Program-made: the position numbers and the translations under genes
The notes under the pieces: model-generated
Told to the model about the DNA's origin: nothing
Seen by the model: only the letters and a program-made list of their open reading frames with translations
Databases searched by the model: none
In this document: piece by piece, positions 1 to 6,088 of the stretch
How positions within the stretch are numbered: the first letter of the stretch is position 1
How the letters are laid out: the number at the start of each line of letters is the position of its first letter
Assembly: GCA_023131555.1 (NCBI GenBank)
Contig: JAGLZJ010000053.1
Span: 1 to 6,177 of the forward strand
Source of the DNA: Candidatus Bathyarchaeota archaeon
GTDB lineage: Archaea; Thermoproteota; Bathyarchaeia; Bathyarchaeales; SOJC01
Length of the DNA stretch: 6,177 bases
Reading direction: 5' to 3'

Positions 1-61
1 TCCAGATATTAACTTTCTGCTGACAACATTCGAGACTGAAATCGGGGGATTGAGGTCGGTT
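1..61. other. Short left-edge stretch, no supported gene
   Basis: No gene can be supported here. On the plus strand one frame is open from position 2 to a TAG at 101-103, which could be the tail of a convergent gene overlapping the flavoenzyme gene, but its 33 residues match nothing I recognise. Two minus-strand frames also stay open to the edge, which is expected by chance over 60 bases. The right part forms one arm of a hairpin that spans the stop codon of the neighbouring minus-strand gene. Confidence 0.4.
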
Positions 62-72
62 TCAGCGACCTC
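52..72 (-). other. Hairpin across the stop codon of the flavoenzyme gene
   Basis: GAGGTCG at 52-58 is perfectly complementary to CGACCTC at 66-72, giving a 7-bp GC-rich stem with a 7-nt loop that contains the stop codon (TGA, read on the minus strand at 64-62). It sits at the 3' end of the two-gene gcvH operon, so it could stabilise or mark the transcript end. No T-tract follows it on the minus strand, so it is not a typical bacterial intrinsic terminator, nor the T-rich type used by archaea. A chance origin cannot be excluded. Confidence 0.3.
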
Positions 73-1414
73 TAAGCTTCATGAGAGTGATTTCTGCGGC
101 TAGAACCATGGGGTCCCAGGTTTCGCACAGGGGTGGAGCGTAGGCAGTATCCGTCTTTGCCAGTTCTCGCACAGTCATCTGTTTCTGGATTGCAAAGGAG
201 ATCGCGTTCACTCTTTGAGTGACTTCTTCTCCGCCGATGATCTGCCCGCCGATGATTCTCTGTGACTCCTTCTCTGCAATGAGTTTGACTTTTATTGGTT
301 TGCCACCGGGGAAGTAGTCCGCTCTGGTCATGGATGTTATTGTTCCAGTCACGCTCTCTATTCCTTCTCGTTTAGCGAAGAACTCTGTGAGTCCTGTCAC
401 TCCGATCTGCGTTTCGAAGAGTTGCGTCACAGCTGATCCTAGAACTCCCGTGAAGAGGGAGTATCCTCCAGCAGCATTCACTCCCGCAACCTTGCCATGT
501 CTCACAGCTACGGTGCCTAATTGAGGGCAGACCGGCTTCTTGGTGATGATGTTGGTGCTTTCGGCGCAGTCACCTGCGGCGAAGATGTCTTTAACGTTGG
601 TTTCCATTCGCGCGTTCGTCTTGATTGTCCTAGTGGGACCTGTCTCTATACCCGCCTTCGTTGCAAGATCTGTGTTGGCTCTGATTCCTGTAGCAATCAC
701 AACTACGTCCGCAGGGATCTCCTCACCAGCAATCGAAACAGACTTCACTTTCTCTGTTCCCAATATCTCATCAACGCCCTTCCCAACGATTATCTTGAGA
801 CCCCTCTTCTCCAAGTATTCTTGAACCTGCTTCGCTAAATCCTTGTCAAGCATCACCGGGAGAACCTGAGGGAGAAGTTCGACAACCGTAGTGTCCAACC
901 CTCTTTCTCTCAATGCGACAGCTGCCTCGAGACCTATCAGCCCGGCTCCGACGACAGCAGCGGTTCTTGCCCCATTCTTGATCGCTCTATCTATTCCTTG
1001 TCCGTCTTCAATGGATCGAAGGGAGTAAACACCTTCCTTCTCTTTACCTGTAATTGGAGGAATGAAGGAACGGGCGCCTGTGGTGAGGATCAGAGTGTCA
1101 TAAGGTAACGTCTCACCTCTTCCTGAGCTGTCTACTGTGTCAACAGTCTTGTTATCCGTGTTGATGCTTGTGGCAGTCGTCTCCTTTTTCAGGTTCAGCT
1201 TCATCATCTGATAGAAGCTTGGCGGAAACACTATGAGGTTGCTAAAGTCCTTTATCTGCCTGCCTAGGACGAATGGTAAGCCGCATCGAGAGTAACCTGC
1301 ATTTTTCTCCTTCGTTAAGAGGGTGATCTCTGCCTTTCGGTCGGTTTTTCTTGCCGCTGAAGCCGCGTCAACGCCTGCAGCGTGGGCACCGATGATCACT
1401 ATTTTCCTGGGCAT
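62..1414 (-). CDS. FAD-dependent NAD(P)H disulfide oxidoreductase, CoA-disulfide reductase / NADH oxidase-like
   Basis: This is a cytoplasmic flavoprotein of the pyridine nucleotide-disulfide oxidoreductase superfamily, subgroup of CoA-disulfide reductases, NADH oxidases and related single-cysteine enzymes. Residues 5-14 (VIIGAHAAG) form the FAD-binding Rossmann turn. Cys44 in YSRCGLPFVLG is the single redox cysteine of this subgroup. GAGLIGLEAA (156-165) is the NAD(P)H-binding turn, and the strand after it ends in Glu179, which favours NADH. IFAAGDCAE (277-285) is the second FAD contact. Residues from about 325 form the dimerisation domain, ending in YAPPLCETWDP (425-435), the region that reaches the partner's active site in characterised homologues. 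At 450 aa it is full length. The ATG at 1414 has AGAAGG eight bases upstream, overlapping the gcvH stop. It cannot be a classical dihydrolipoyl dehydrogenase because the CxxxxC pair is absent. The exact substrate (CoA disulfide, persulfide, oxygen or a lipoyl disulfide) is not determined by the sequence. Confidence 0.9.
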   Translation of the reverse strand: MPRKIVIIGAHAAGVDAASAARKTDRKAEITLLTKEKNAGYSRCGLPFVLGRQIKDFSNLIVFPPSFYQMMKLNLKKETTATSINTDNKTVDTVDSSGRGETLPYDTLILTTGARSFIPPITGKEKEGVYSLRSIEDGQGIDRAIKNGARTAAVVGAGLIGLEAAVALRERGLDTTVVELLPQVLPVMLDKDLAKQVQEYLEKRGLKIIVGKGVDEILGTEKVKSVSIAGEEIPADVVVIATGIRANTDLATKAGIETGPTRTIKTNARMETNVKDIFAAGDCAESTNIITKKPVCPQLGTVAVRHGKVAGVNAAGGYSLFTGVLGSAVTQLFETQIGVTGLTEFFAKREGIESVTGTITSMTRADYFPGGKPIKVKLIAEKESQRIIGGQIIGGEEVTQRVNAISFAIQKQMTVRELAKTDTAYAPPLCETWDPMVLAAEITLMKLRGR

Positions 1415-1422
1415 TCATCTGG

Positions 1423-1428
1423 CCTTCT
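1423..1428 (-). promoter_or_regulatory. Shine-Dalgarno site of the flavoenzyme gene, overlapping the gcvH stop
   Basis: Read on the minus strand, AGAAGG begins in the last base of the gcvH TAA and lies eight bases before the ATG at 1414. This supports that ATG over the nearby out-of-frame ATG at 1418. It implies that both genes share one mRNA and that ribosomes finishing gcvH can readily start the next gene. Confidence 0.7.
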
Positions 1429-1829
1429 TACAGACTTTTATGCCACTCAACTGCCTTTGCATGATCCATTATGCTCTTTAGCTCATCCAAGTTGTCGGGA
1501 GCGATTACCAGAAGCCACCCTTTTTCGTATGGATCTTCATTCAGGAGCTCCGGGCTGTTCGAAACTTCACCGTTTACCTGTTCAATCTTACCGCTCAAAG
1601 GAGCTATTAGGTCAGAGACTGCTTTGACTGATTCCACCGTCCCATAAGGTTCCTTCTGCTTGATTGTATCCCCTTCTGATGGGAGTTCAGCATACACTAT
1701 CTCACGCAGCTGCTTCTGAGCATAGTCCGTTACGCCAACACGCGCCTTTTCGCCTTCTATCTTCACCCACGAGTAGTCTTCCGTATAATAGAGTCCTTCT
1801 GGAACTTCCACGTCGTTAACCTTCACCAT
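1428..1829 (-). CDS. gcvH: Glycine cleavage system H protein (lipoyl carrier)
   Basis: H protein carries a lipoyl arm that shuttles the aminomethyl group and reducing equivalents between the P, T and L proteins of the glycine cleavage complex. GcvH relatives also act as lipoate donors or in sulfur metabolism. From the chosen start the protein has 133 residues, close to the usual 125-135. It opens with VPEGLYYTEDYSWVKIEG (9-26), the normal H-protein N-terminus. VGVTDYAQKQLREIVYAELP (31-50) follows, then ESVKAVSDLIAPLSG (66-80), with Lys69 the lipoylation site. NSPELLNEDPY and GWLLVI complete the fold. The frame stays open upstream to a GTG at 1925, but the extra 32 residues do not resemble the family. 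The ATG at 1829 has GAGGTGA ten bases upstream. The flavoenzyme gene follows 13 nt later. P, T and L proteins are not in the window, so its partners are unknown here. Confidence 0.93.
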   Translation of the reverse strand: MVKVNDVEVPEGLYYTEDYSWVKIEGEKARVGVTDYAQKQLREIVYAELPSEGDTIKQKEPYGTVESVKAVSDLIAPLSGKIEQVNGEVSNSPELLNEDPYEKGWLLVIAPDNLDELKSIMDHAKAVEWHKSL

Positions 1830-1839
1830 GTTCAGTATT

Positions 1840-1846
1840 TCACCTC
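1840..1846 (-). promoter_or_regulatory. Shine-Dalgarno site deciding the gcvH start
   Basis: Minus-strand GAGGTGA, a seven-base match to the archaeal/bacterial anti-SD complement, lies ten bases before the ATG at 1829. A second purine-rich site (GGAGGGA, about 1922-1916) precedes other in-frame starts, including an ATG at 1907. The protein match to H-protein N-termini favours 1829. Confidence 0.7.
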
Positions 1847-1880
1847 TTGTATTGAGAAGATTATCTAAATGCCTTAATGT

Positions 1881-1890
1881 CTTAAAAGAT
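1881..1890 (-). promoter_or_regulatory. Possible TATA-like element for the gcvH operon
   Basis: Minus-strand ATCTTTTAAG is the most TATA-like AT-rich stretch upstream of gcvH. Placing transcription start about 25-27 bases downstream gives a position near 1859 and a leader of about 30 nt that contains the Shine-Dalgarno site. The match to an archaeal TATA box is only moderate, and no start site has been measured. Confidence 0.3.
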
Positions 1891-1947
1891 TGACTATGCA
1901 TCCCCATTGATTCCATTCCCTCCACTTTTCGCCCTCATTAGTCACAG

Positions 1948-1955
1948 CTTATATC
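1948..1955 (+). promoter_or_regulatory. Possible TATA box for the ChlI/ChlD fusion gene
   Basis: CTTATATC resembles the archaeal TATA consensus. With the usual spacing of about 25-27 bases the transcript would start near 1976-1980, giving a leader of only about ten bases that just includes the GGAG ribosome site. It faces away from the gcvH operon promoter, so 1830-1987 acts as a divergent control region. Confidence 0.4.
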
Positions 1956-1976
1956 ATGCTGGGATTACAGTAGCTT

Positions 1977-1980
1977 GGAG
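1977..1980 (+). promoter_or_regulatory. Shine-Dalgarno site deciding the ChlI/ChlD start
   Basis: GGAG lies seven bases before the ATG at 1988. The frame is open further upstream to a TTG at 1907, but that extension has no ATG, is unlike the family N-terminus, and would cover the likely promoter. The ATG at 1988 is therefore preferred. Confidence 0.6.
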
Positions 1981-1987
1981 AACTTGC

Positions 1988-4405
1988 ATGCAGTGTAGAG
2001 TTCTGTACCCTTTCACTGCAATTGTCGGACTCGACAAGCTGAAGCTTGCAATGCTGATCAATGCTGTGAATCCTGCAATTGGAGGACTGCTGATTCGAGG
2101 ACCCAAAGGCTCAGGGAAAACGACCGCTGTTCGAGCTCTCAGAGACGTTCTGCCGAAGATCAGAGTTGCGAAAGGTTGTCCCTTCAACTGCAATCCCAGC
2201 GATCCTTCAAACATGTGCGAGAAGTGCAGTGCCTCCTTTCTGAAAGACGGCGAATTATCCGCTGAAGACAGAGAGATGAGGGTTGTTGACCTGCCTCTAG
2301 GCGCAACCGAAGACCGTGTTGTAGGCAGCTTAGACATCGAAAAAGCGATAAAACAGGGAGTTGAAGCATTAGAGCCTGGAATCCTCGCGGAAGCAAACCA
2401 AAACATACTGTACGTGGACGAAATCAACCTGCTGCCTGATCACATCGCTGACGACTTGTTAGATTCCGCCGCAACAGGATGGAACGTTGTTGAAAGGGAA
2501 GGCATCTCAGTGAGCCACCCATCCCGCTTCATTTTCATAGGCACAATGAACCCTGAAGAAGGCCAGCTTAGACCTCAACTCTTAGATCGCTTTTCCATCT
2601 CCATGACCGTTGAAAAAATCACGTCTGTTGAGGAAAGAATGGAAGTAGTGAAGCGGAATCTTCGCTTTGAAGCCGACCCCGAAGCCTTTCTTAACGACTC
2701 TGAGCCGATTCAAAAGAAGCTTCGAGACCGAATCAGCCAGGCTAGAAAGAAGCTGGCCTCGGTGAAGATGCCGCCGAAGCTTCTTGAAACCATCTGCAGA
2801 ACCTGCCTGGATCTCGATGTTGATGGTCTGAGGCCTGACATTGTGATAAGCAAAGCAGCCATGACCTTGACAGCTTTCGAAGACAGGAGAGAAGTTGGAC
2901 TCGGCGATGTTCTGGTTGCCTCCGAGCTTGCTTTGAGTCATCGTACGCGAGAGGGTGGATTCAAGGACCCAGCGACCCCGGAGGAGATAAAGGAGACCCT
3001 TCTCAGCGCGGCTAAAACTGTTGGTTACGTCCCCCAGAAGCCTGGAGAGAAACCGAAGGAAAGCGGGGAGAAAGGCTCTGGCGGCTCAAAGGATGCGGAA
3101 AAGGAGGGTCGAGCAGTCGTAATGGCGAGGGGTGAGATGAATGAGAAGTTTAGGGACTTTCTTCGCAAACGTAAAGCCCTCTTTGAGCGCTGGAAGGCCC
3201 TCTCCGGTCTCATCGTCTGGCTGAACAGGTCACTAAGGCAGGTGATATTCGCTTTCGGGCGAAGGCTGAAGATGAAGGTTAAGGGCATGCCTAAGGTGAA
3301 GGCGGCTGTTAAGAGTGATAAACCCCTCCGAGCTGATGAAGGAGAGGAAGGAAAAGAAGTGTACCTGAAGAAGATGAAGGGCATACCTTCAGTTGAAACT
3401 GCGACCCGATCTCCCAAGATAAAGAAAGGGTTCTTTCTCTTCAGAGTCTTCCAGGGCTCAACGAAGATCTCAGGCTTAATCCCCAACCTCTCCTTTCGAG
3501 TGAAGAACGTGGGCAGCAGAAGAATCGGGTCTTTCGGGAAGAGGGCTGAAGCAGTAACTGCAGCCAGTCGAGGTCGAGCTACTGGCTGGAGGCTTCCGAA
3601 GACGAAGCCTCGCGATATACATCTTCCTGCAACTATACGGGCGGCAGCGAGAAAACGTGCTTACCGGAAGAGCGGTCTTGAAACTGCCTTCAGTATAGAC
3701 ATTCAGGATATTCGTGAGAAACTGAGGCGCTACAAGGCGCCTTTGATAATCGTCTTCGTCTTGGATCTCAGCGGGTCAATGATGCTGAATATCCAAGCAG
3801 TGAAACAAGCCATTCTGAAGCTTCACGGGGACGCGTACCGGTTTAGGGATCGGGTTGGAATCGTAGCACTGAAGGATACAGGAGCCATTGTTGTTCAGCA
3901 TCCGATCACTAATCTCCGCGTTGTCGCCAACAGGCTTATGGCGCTGAAGATCAGCGGGTACACTCCTATTGCGTCAGGGATGTTGAAGGCTTGGGAGGTT
4001 TTGAGAGAATCGAAAAGACGGGATCCTTCCGCAGTCCCTGTTATGGTCTTGATAACGGATGGGAGCGCAAACGTGCCCTTGAAGAGAAGCTTAGAGAGTG
4101 GCGAAGTGCGGGAGATCGAAGAACCCCGCGTCATAGTTCGAGAATATGAAGACCTCGCCATTCACGATGCACTGTCCGTGTCCAAGATGGTTCGAAGAGA
4201 GGGGATCCACACCATTGTGATAAACACTAACCCCAGGCTGTACGGGCGCGAAACCTTCGGCTTCGCCGTCACTGAGCAGATTGCCGCTGAGACTAGGGGG
4301 ACGCTTCATGTGGTCGGTCGATTGGCTTCTGAAGAACAGGTGGTTGAGCGAATAATGGAGAAGGTGGCGGAGGATCAGCGTTTGATTGCCGCTGAAGCCT
4401 CCTAG
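1988..4405 (+). CDS. Fused ChlI-ChlD-type chelatase: AAA+ ATPase plus VWA (MIDAS) domain
   Basis: This 805-residue protein joins the two motor subunits of magnesium/cobalt chelatases, which use ATP to drive metal insertion by a large catalytic subunit (ChlH/BchH or CobN). The AAA+ domain (about 5-345) starts with YPFTAIVG. It has Walker A GPKGSGKTT (38-46), a C-x3-C-x8-C-x2-C cluster (Cys64, 68, 77, 80) that could bind zinc, Walker B LYVDEINLL (141-149), sensor 1 GTMNPEEG (185-192), the LLDRF arginine (Arg201) and sensor 2 in GLRPDI (280-285). A linker of about 200 residues is strongly basic and holds a degenerate repeat. GRATGWRLPKTK then DIHLPATIRAAA (543-554) match the conserved ChlD segment before the VWA domain. 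The VWA domain (about 585-800) has an intact MIDAS: DLSGS (593-597), Thr659 and Asp691 in ITDG. No ChlH/CobN, or any porphyrin or cobalamin gene, is nearby, so the metal and tetrapyrrole are unknown. A cobalt role is a reasonable guess in a non-phototrophic archaeon. Confidence 0.92.
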   Translation: MQCRVLYPFTAIVGLDKLKLAMLINAVNPAIGGLLIRGPKGSGKTTAVRALRDVLPKIRVAKGCPFNCNPSDPSNMCEKCSASFLKDGELSAEDREMRVVDLPLGATEDRVVGSLDIEKAIKQGVEALEPGILAEANQNILYVDEINLLPDHIADDLLDSAATGWNVVEREGISVSHPSRFIFIGTMNPEEGQLRPQLLDRFSISMTVEKITSVEERMEVVKRNLRFEADPEAFLNDSEPIQKKLRDRISQARKKLASVKMPPKLLETICRTCLDLDVDGLRPDIVISKAAMTLTAFEDRREVGLGDVLVASELALSHRTREGGFKDPATPEEIKETLLSAAKTVGYVPQKPGEKPKESGEKGSGGSKDAEKEGRAVVMARGEMNEKFRDFLRKRKALFERWKALSGLIVWLNRSLRQVIFAFGRRLKMKVKGMPKVKAAVKSDKPLRADEGEEGKEVYLKKMKGIPSVETATRSPKIKKGFFLFRVFQGSTKISGLIPNLSFRVKNVGSRRIGSFGKRAEAVTAASRGRATGWRLPKTKPRDIHLPATIRAAARKRAYRKSGLETAFSIDIQDIREKLRRYKAPLIIVFVLDLSGSMMLNIQAVKQAILKLHGDAYRFRDRVGIVALKDTGAIVVQHPITNLRVVANRLMALKISGYTPIASGMLKAWEVLRESKRRDPSAVPVMVLITDGSANVPLKRSLESGEVREIEEPRVIVREYEDLAIHDALSVSKMVRREGIHTIVINTNPRLYGRETFGFAVTEQIAAETRGTLHVVGRLASEEQVVERIMEKVAEDQRLIAAEAS
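3275..3418 (+). repeat. Degenerate 32-residue-spaced repeat in the chelatase linker
   Basis: Residues 430-445 (KVKGMPKVKAAVKSDK) and 462-477 (KMKGIPSVETATRSPK) align without gaps with 8 of 16 identities and several conservative changes. Their offset is 32 residues (96 bases). The remaining halves of the two units do not align. It may be an old internal duplication or a repeated basic binding motif. The bases themselves have diverged considerably. Confidence 0.45.
3561..3588 (+). repeat. Inverted repeat inside the chelatase gene
   Basis: CAGCCAGT (3561-3568) is the exact reverse complement of ACTGGCTG (3581-3588), with a 12-nt loop. It lies in coding sequence for the conserved RGRAT segment before the VWA domain. 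An 8-bp stem in a gene of this size can arise by chance, and no function is claimed. Confidence 0.3.
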
Positions 4406-4414
4406 GGAATGCTG

Positions 4415-6052
4415 TTAAGCGCAGAGTTCAGCTATCTTTCGGTCAAACACTCTTCGCAGCATTGAAATTGGCAGGTACCCGTTGGCTGTTATTGTGTCGT
4501 GGAAGAATCTCTCGTTGTACTTTGCACCGCATTTCTCCATGACTTTTTCCCTAAGTTCGAGGATCAAGTGTTTCCCGAGCAGGTATGATAGGGCGTAGCT
4601 GGGGGTCTGAGTGTAGCGCCTCACCTCTGCGACTGCGCCTTCCTTTGACATTGCAGCTTCCTTCATCAGCATTTCCACCGCTTCGTTGACTTCCATCTCT
4701 CCGCGGGAAAGCTTGACATCTACAATGATTCTGACAGCTCTCCAGATGACATCGTTCACTTGAATCAATCGGGATTTCAAGCCTTTAAGGTACCCATGTT
4801 CCATCATCATCTGTTCACAGTAGTGCGCCCATCCTTCCACGGTTTCAGTGCCTTGGGCCATTATGTGGATGATTGAGCTCCTGTTGGAGATTGTGCCTTG
4901 AAGGAAGTGTCCTGGAAAGGCTTCGTGGACGGCGGTGTTTCTTATACTTGCGTAGTTCAGGTGTTTGCCTAAGTTGGCGACGTCCTTGGGACGAGTGACG
5001 ATGTAGACTCCTAACATTGGTTTGTCGAATCTTGACGGCATCATCATGGCAGCAAAGGGGATGAGCGGAACCAGGAACGCCGGCGTCTCTTCCACCGTCA
5101 GCTTGTCGTCTTCGTGGACTGTGGCGATGCCGTTCTTCACAATGAACTTCTTTGCGTCTTCCATGCTTCGTCTCGTTGCCTCTAGAGCTTCCTCGAAGTT
5201 CTTTGGGGCGTCTCCTTCAACCATCTTCAGGACTTCTTCAACGCTTTTCTCTGGAGCGATTTGAGCTGCTATCTCTGCCCGTTCCTGCTTCAGCTCTTTG
5301 AGGTATTTGACTCCGATTCGATAGATCTCTTCAGAAGTCATTCCCAAGTCGCGAAGCTCAATCAGCTTCTCAAACTTCTCTTTCCCTAAAGCCCATTCTT
5401 CAATGGTCTTGGATTTCAGGCTTTCAAGCCACTCCATGTGTTGTTTGAAGGGCTGCATGAAGGATTGAGCGGTTTTCATTAGTCTAGCACTGAGTTCATT
5501 GGGGATTTTTCCTTTGGTTGAGCCTGCAACGAACTGGAATAGGGCAGGAATCTGCTGCGCTGACTCGATCGCGATTTCAGTCCATAGTTTCACGGGTTGT
5601 GAGGCTTTGAGTCTGGATCTGAACTCCTGCAGGTATTGGGGAAGCTTCTCTAGTCTTGCTATGATGGAGTCTATGCGTTTCTCCAGCGGGGCGTAGTCCC
5701 TCGTGATCATCATGAAGAATATGCCTCCGATTTCACCGAAGGCGTCGGGGTCTAATTCGTGCCTTCGCATTTCGGTGAACTCAAATCTGCTCATTTCAAC
5801 GCTTTTCTCAAGAACCTCCCAGTCGATCTTGTTGGCTTCGTTCAGATGGTCGTAAGCGACCGTCTTCTTCATCTGGCTGACTCCGTCCTCCAGCATCTTT
5901 ATGTTTTCAGCAATGTGCTCCGTGTCTCCCTTCGGGAGGAGGTTGTCATAAGGGTCGTGTAACCCAAGGTAGCTGGCTAAGTGCGGGTTCTTTTCAAAAA
6001 ACCGTTGTAATATGTTCTTCTTCAATTCCTCAAATTTCTCGTCTGCACTCAT
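4415..6052 (-). CDS. DUF885 family protein, putative zinc metallopeptidase
   Basis: The 545-residue protein belongs to the DUF885 family, α-helical proteins thought to be zinc-dependent peptidases but with few characterised members. The hallmark HEAFPGHFLQ (376-385) supplies the HExxPGH metal site, with His376 and His382 as likely ligands and Glu377 as the likely catalytic base. EGWAHYCEQ (406-414) follows and should supply a third ligand. The C-terminal RRYTQTPSYALSYLLGKHLILELR (478-501) matches the family's substrate-pocket segment. Length is normal and all key residues are present. There is no signal peptide, lipobox or membrane segment, so the protein should be cytoplasmic, unlike many bacterial members that are exported. 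The ATG at 6052 has AAGGCG seven bases upstream and a TATA-like box about 40 bases upstream. The stop codon lies 9 bp from that of the convergent chelatase gene. The gene appears to be transcribed alone. The substrate is unknown; peptide turnover is an inference from the family. Confidence 0.88.
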   Translation of the reverse strand: MSADEKFEELKKNILQRFFEKNPHLASYLGLHDPYDNLLPKGDTEHIAENIKMLEDGVSQMKKTVAYDHLNEANKIDWEVLEKSVEMSRFEFTEMRRHELDPDAFGEIGGIFFMMITRDYAPLEKRIDSIIARLEKLPQYLQEFRSRLKASQPVKLWTEIAIESAQQIPALFQFVAGSTKGKIPNELSARLMKTAQSFMQPFKQHMEWLESLKSKTIEEWALGKEKFEKLIELRDLGMTSEEIYRIGVKYLKELKQERAEIAAQIAPEKSVEEVLKMVEGDAPKNFEEALEATRRSMEDAKKFIVKNGIATVHEDDKLTVEETPAFLVPLIPFAAMMMPSRFDKPMLGVYIVTRPKDVANLGKHLNYASIRNTAVHEAFPGHFLQGTISNRSSIIHIMAQGTETVEGWAHYCEQMMMEHGYLKGLKSRLIQVNDVIWRAVRIIVDVKLSRGEMEVNEAVEMLMKEAAMSKEGAVAEVRRYTQTPSYALSYLLGKHLILELREKVMEKCGAKYNERFFHDTITANGYLPISMLRRVFDRKIAELCA

Positions 6053-6059
6053 GAGTTTT

Positions 6060-6065
6060 CGCCTT
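6060..6065 (-). promoter_or_regulatory. Weak Shine-Dalgarno site of the DUF885 gene
   Basis: Minus-strand AAGGCG lies seven bases before the ATG at 6052. It is a partial match. If transcription starts where the TATA-like box predicts (around 6066), this site is at the very 5' end of the mRNA, so initiation may be close to leaderless. Confidence 0.4.
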
Positions 6066-6088
6066 GTTCACAGTTAGAACTTCTTTTC

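Noticed and set aside
521..838. Plus-strand open frames of about 100 codons opposite the flavoenzyme
   Set aside because: They overlap two reading frames of each other and are antisense to conserved NAD-binding motifs; no Shine-Dalgarno site or domain was found.
62..1414. Flavoenzyme as dihydrolipoyl dehydrogenase (the L protein of glycine cleavage)
   Set aside because: The N-terminal active site has a single cysteine in YSRCGLP rather than the CxxxxC pair, and the C-terminal HPE/HxHPT-type motif of that enzyme is absent.
1830..1925. N-terminal extension of gcvH from a GTG at 1925
   Set aside because: The 32 added residues do not resemble any H-protein N-terminus, and the ATG at 1829 has a strong Shine-Dalgarno site and gives the normal family length.
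1907..1987. N-terminal extension of the ChlI-ChlD gene from a TTG at 1907
   Set aside because: There is no ATG in the extension, it covers the likely TATA box, and the family sequence begins just after the ATG at 1988, which has its own GGAG site.
1954..2427. 157-codon minus-strand open frame opposite the AAA+ domain
   Set aside because: It lies antisense to the highly conserved Walker A and Walker B region and has no family similarity that I can see.
3025..3486. 153-codon minus-strand open frame opposite the chelatase linker
   Set aside because: It is a shadow of the Lys/Glu-rich coding strand, rich in Phe, Ser and Pro, with no recognisable domain and no supporting context.
3128..3560. Frameshift in the chelatase linker as the explanation for its odd composition
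   Set aside because: The two other plus-strand frames are closed by several stops within the first 50 bases or so and repeatedly afterwards, and the frame is continuous into the conserved VWA domain, so no alternative reading is available.
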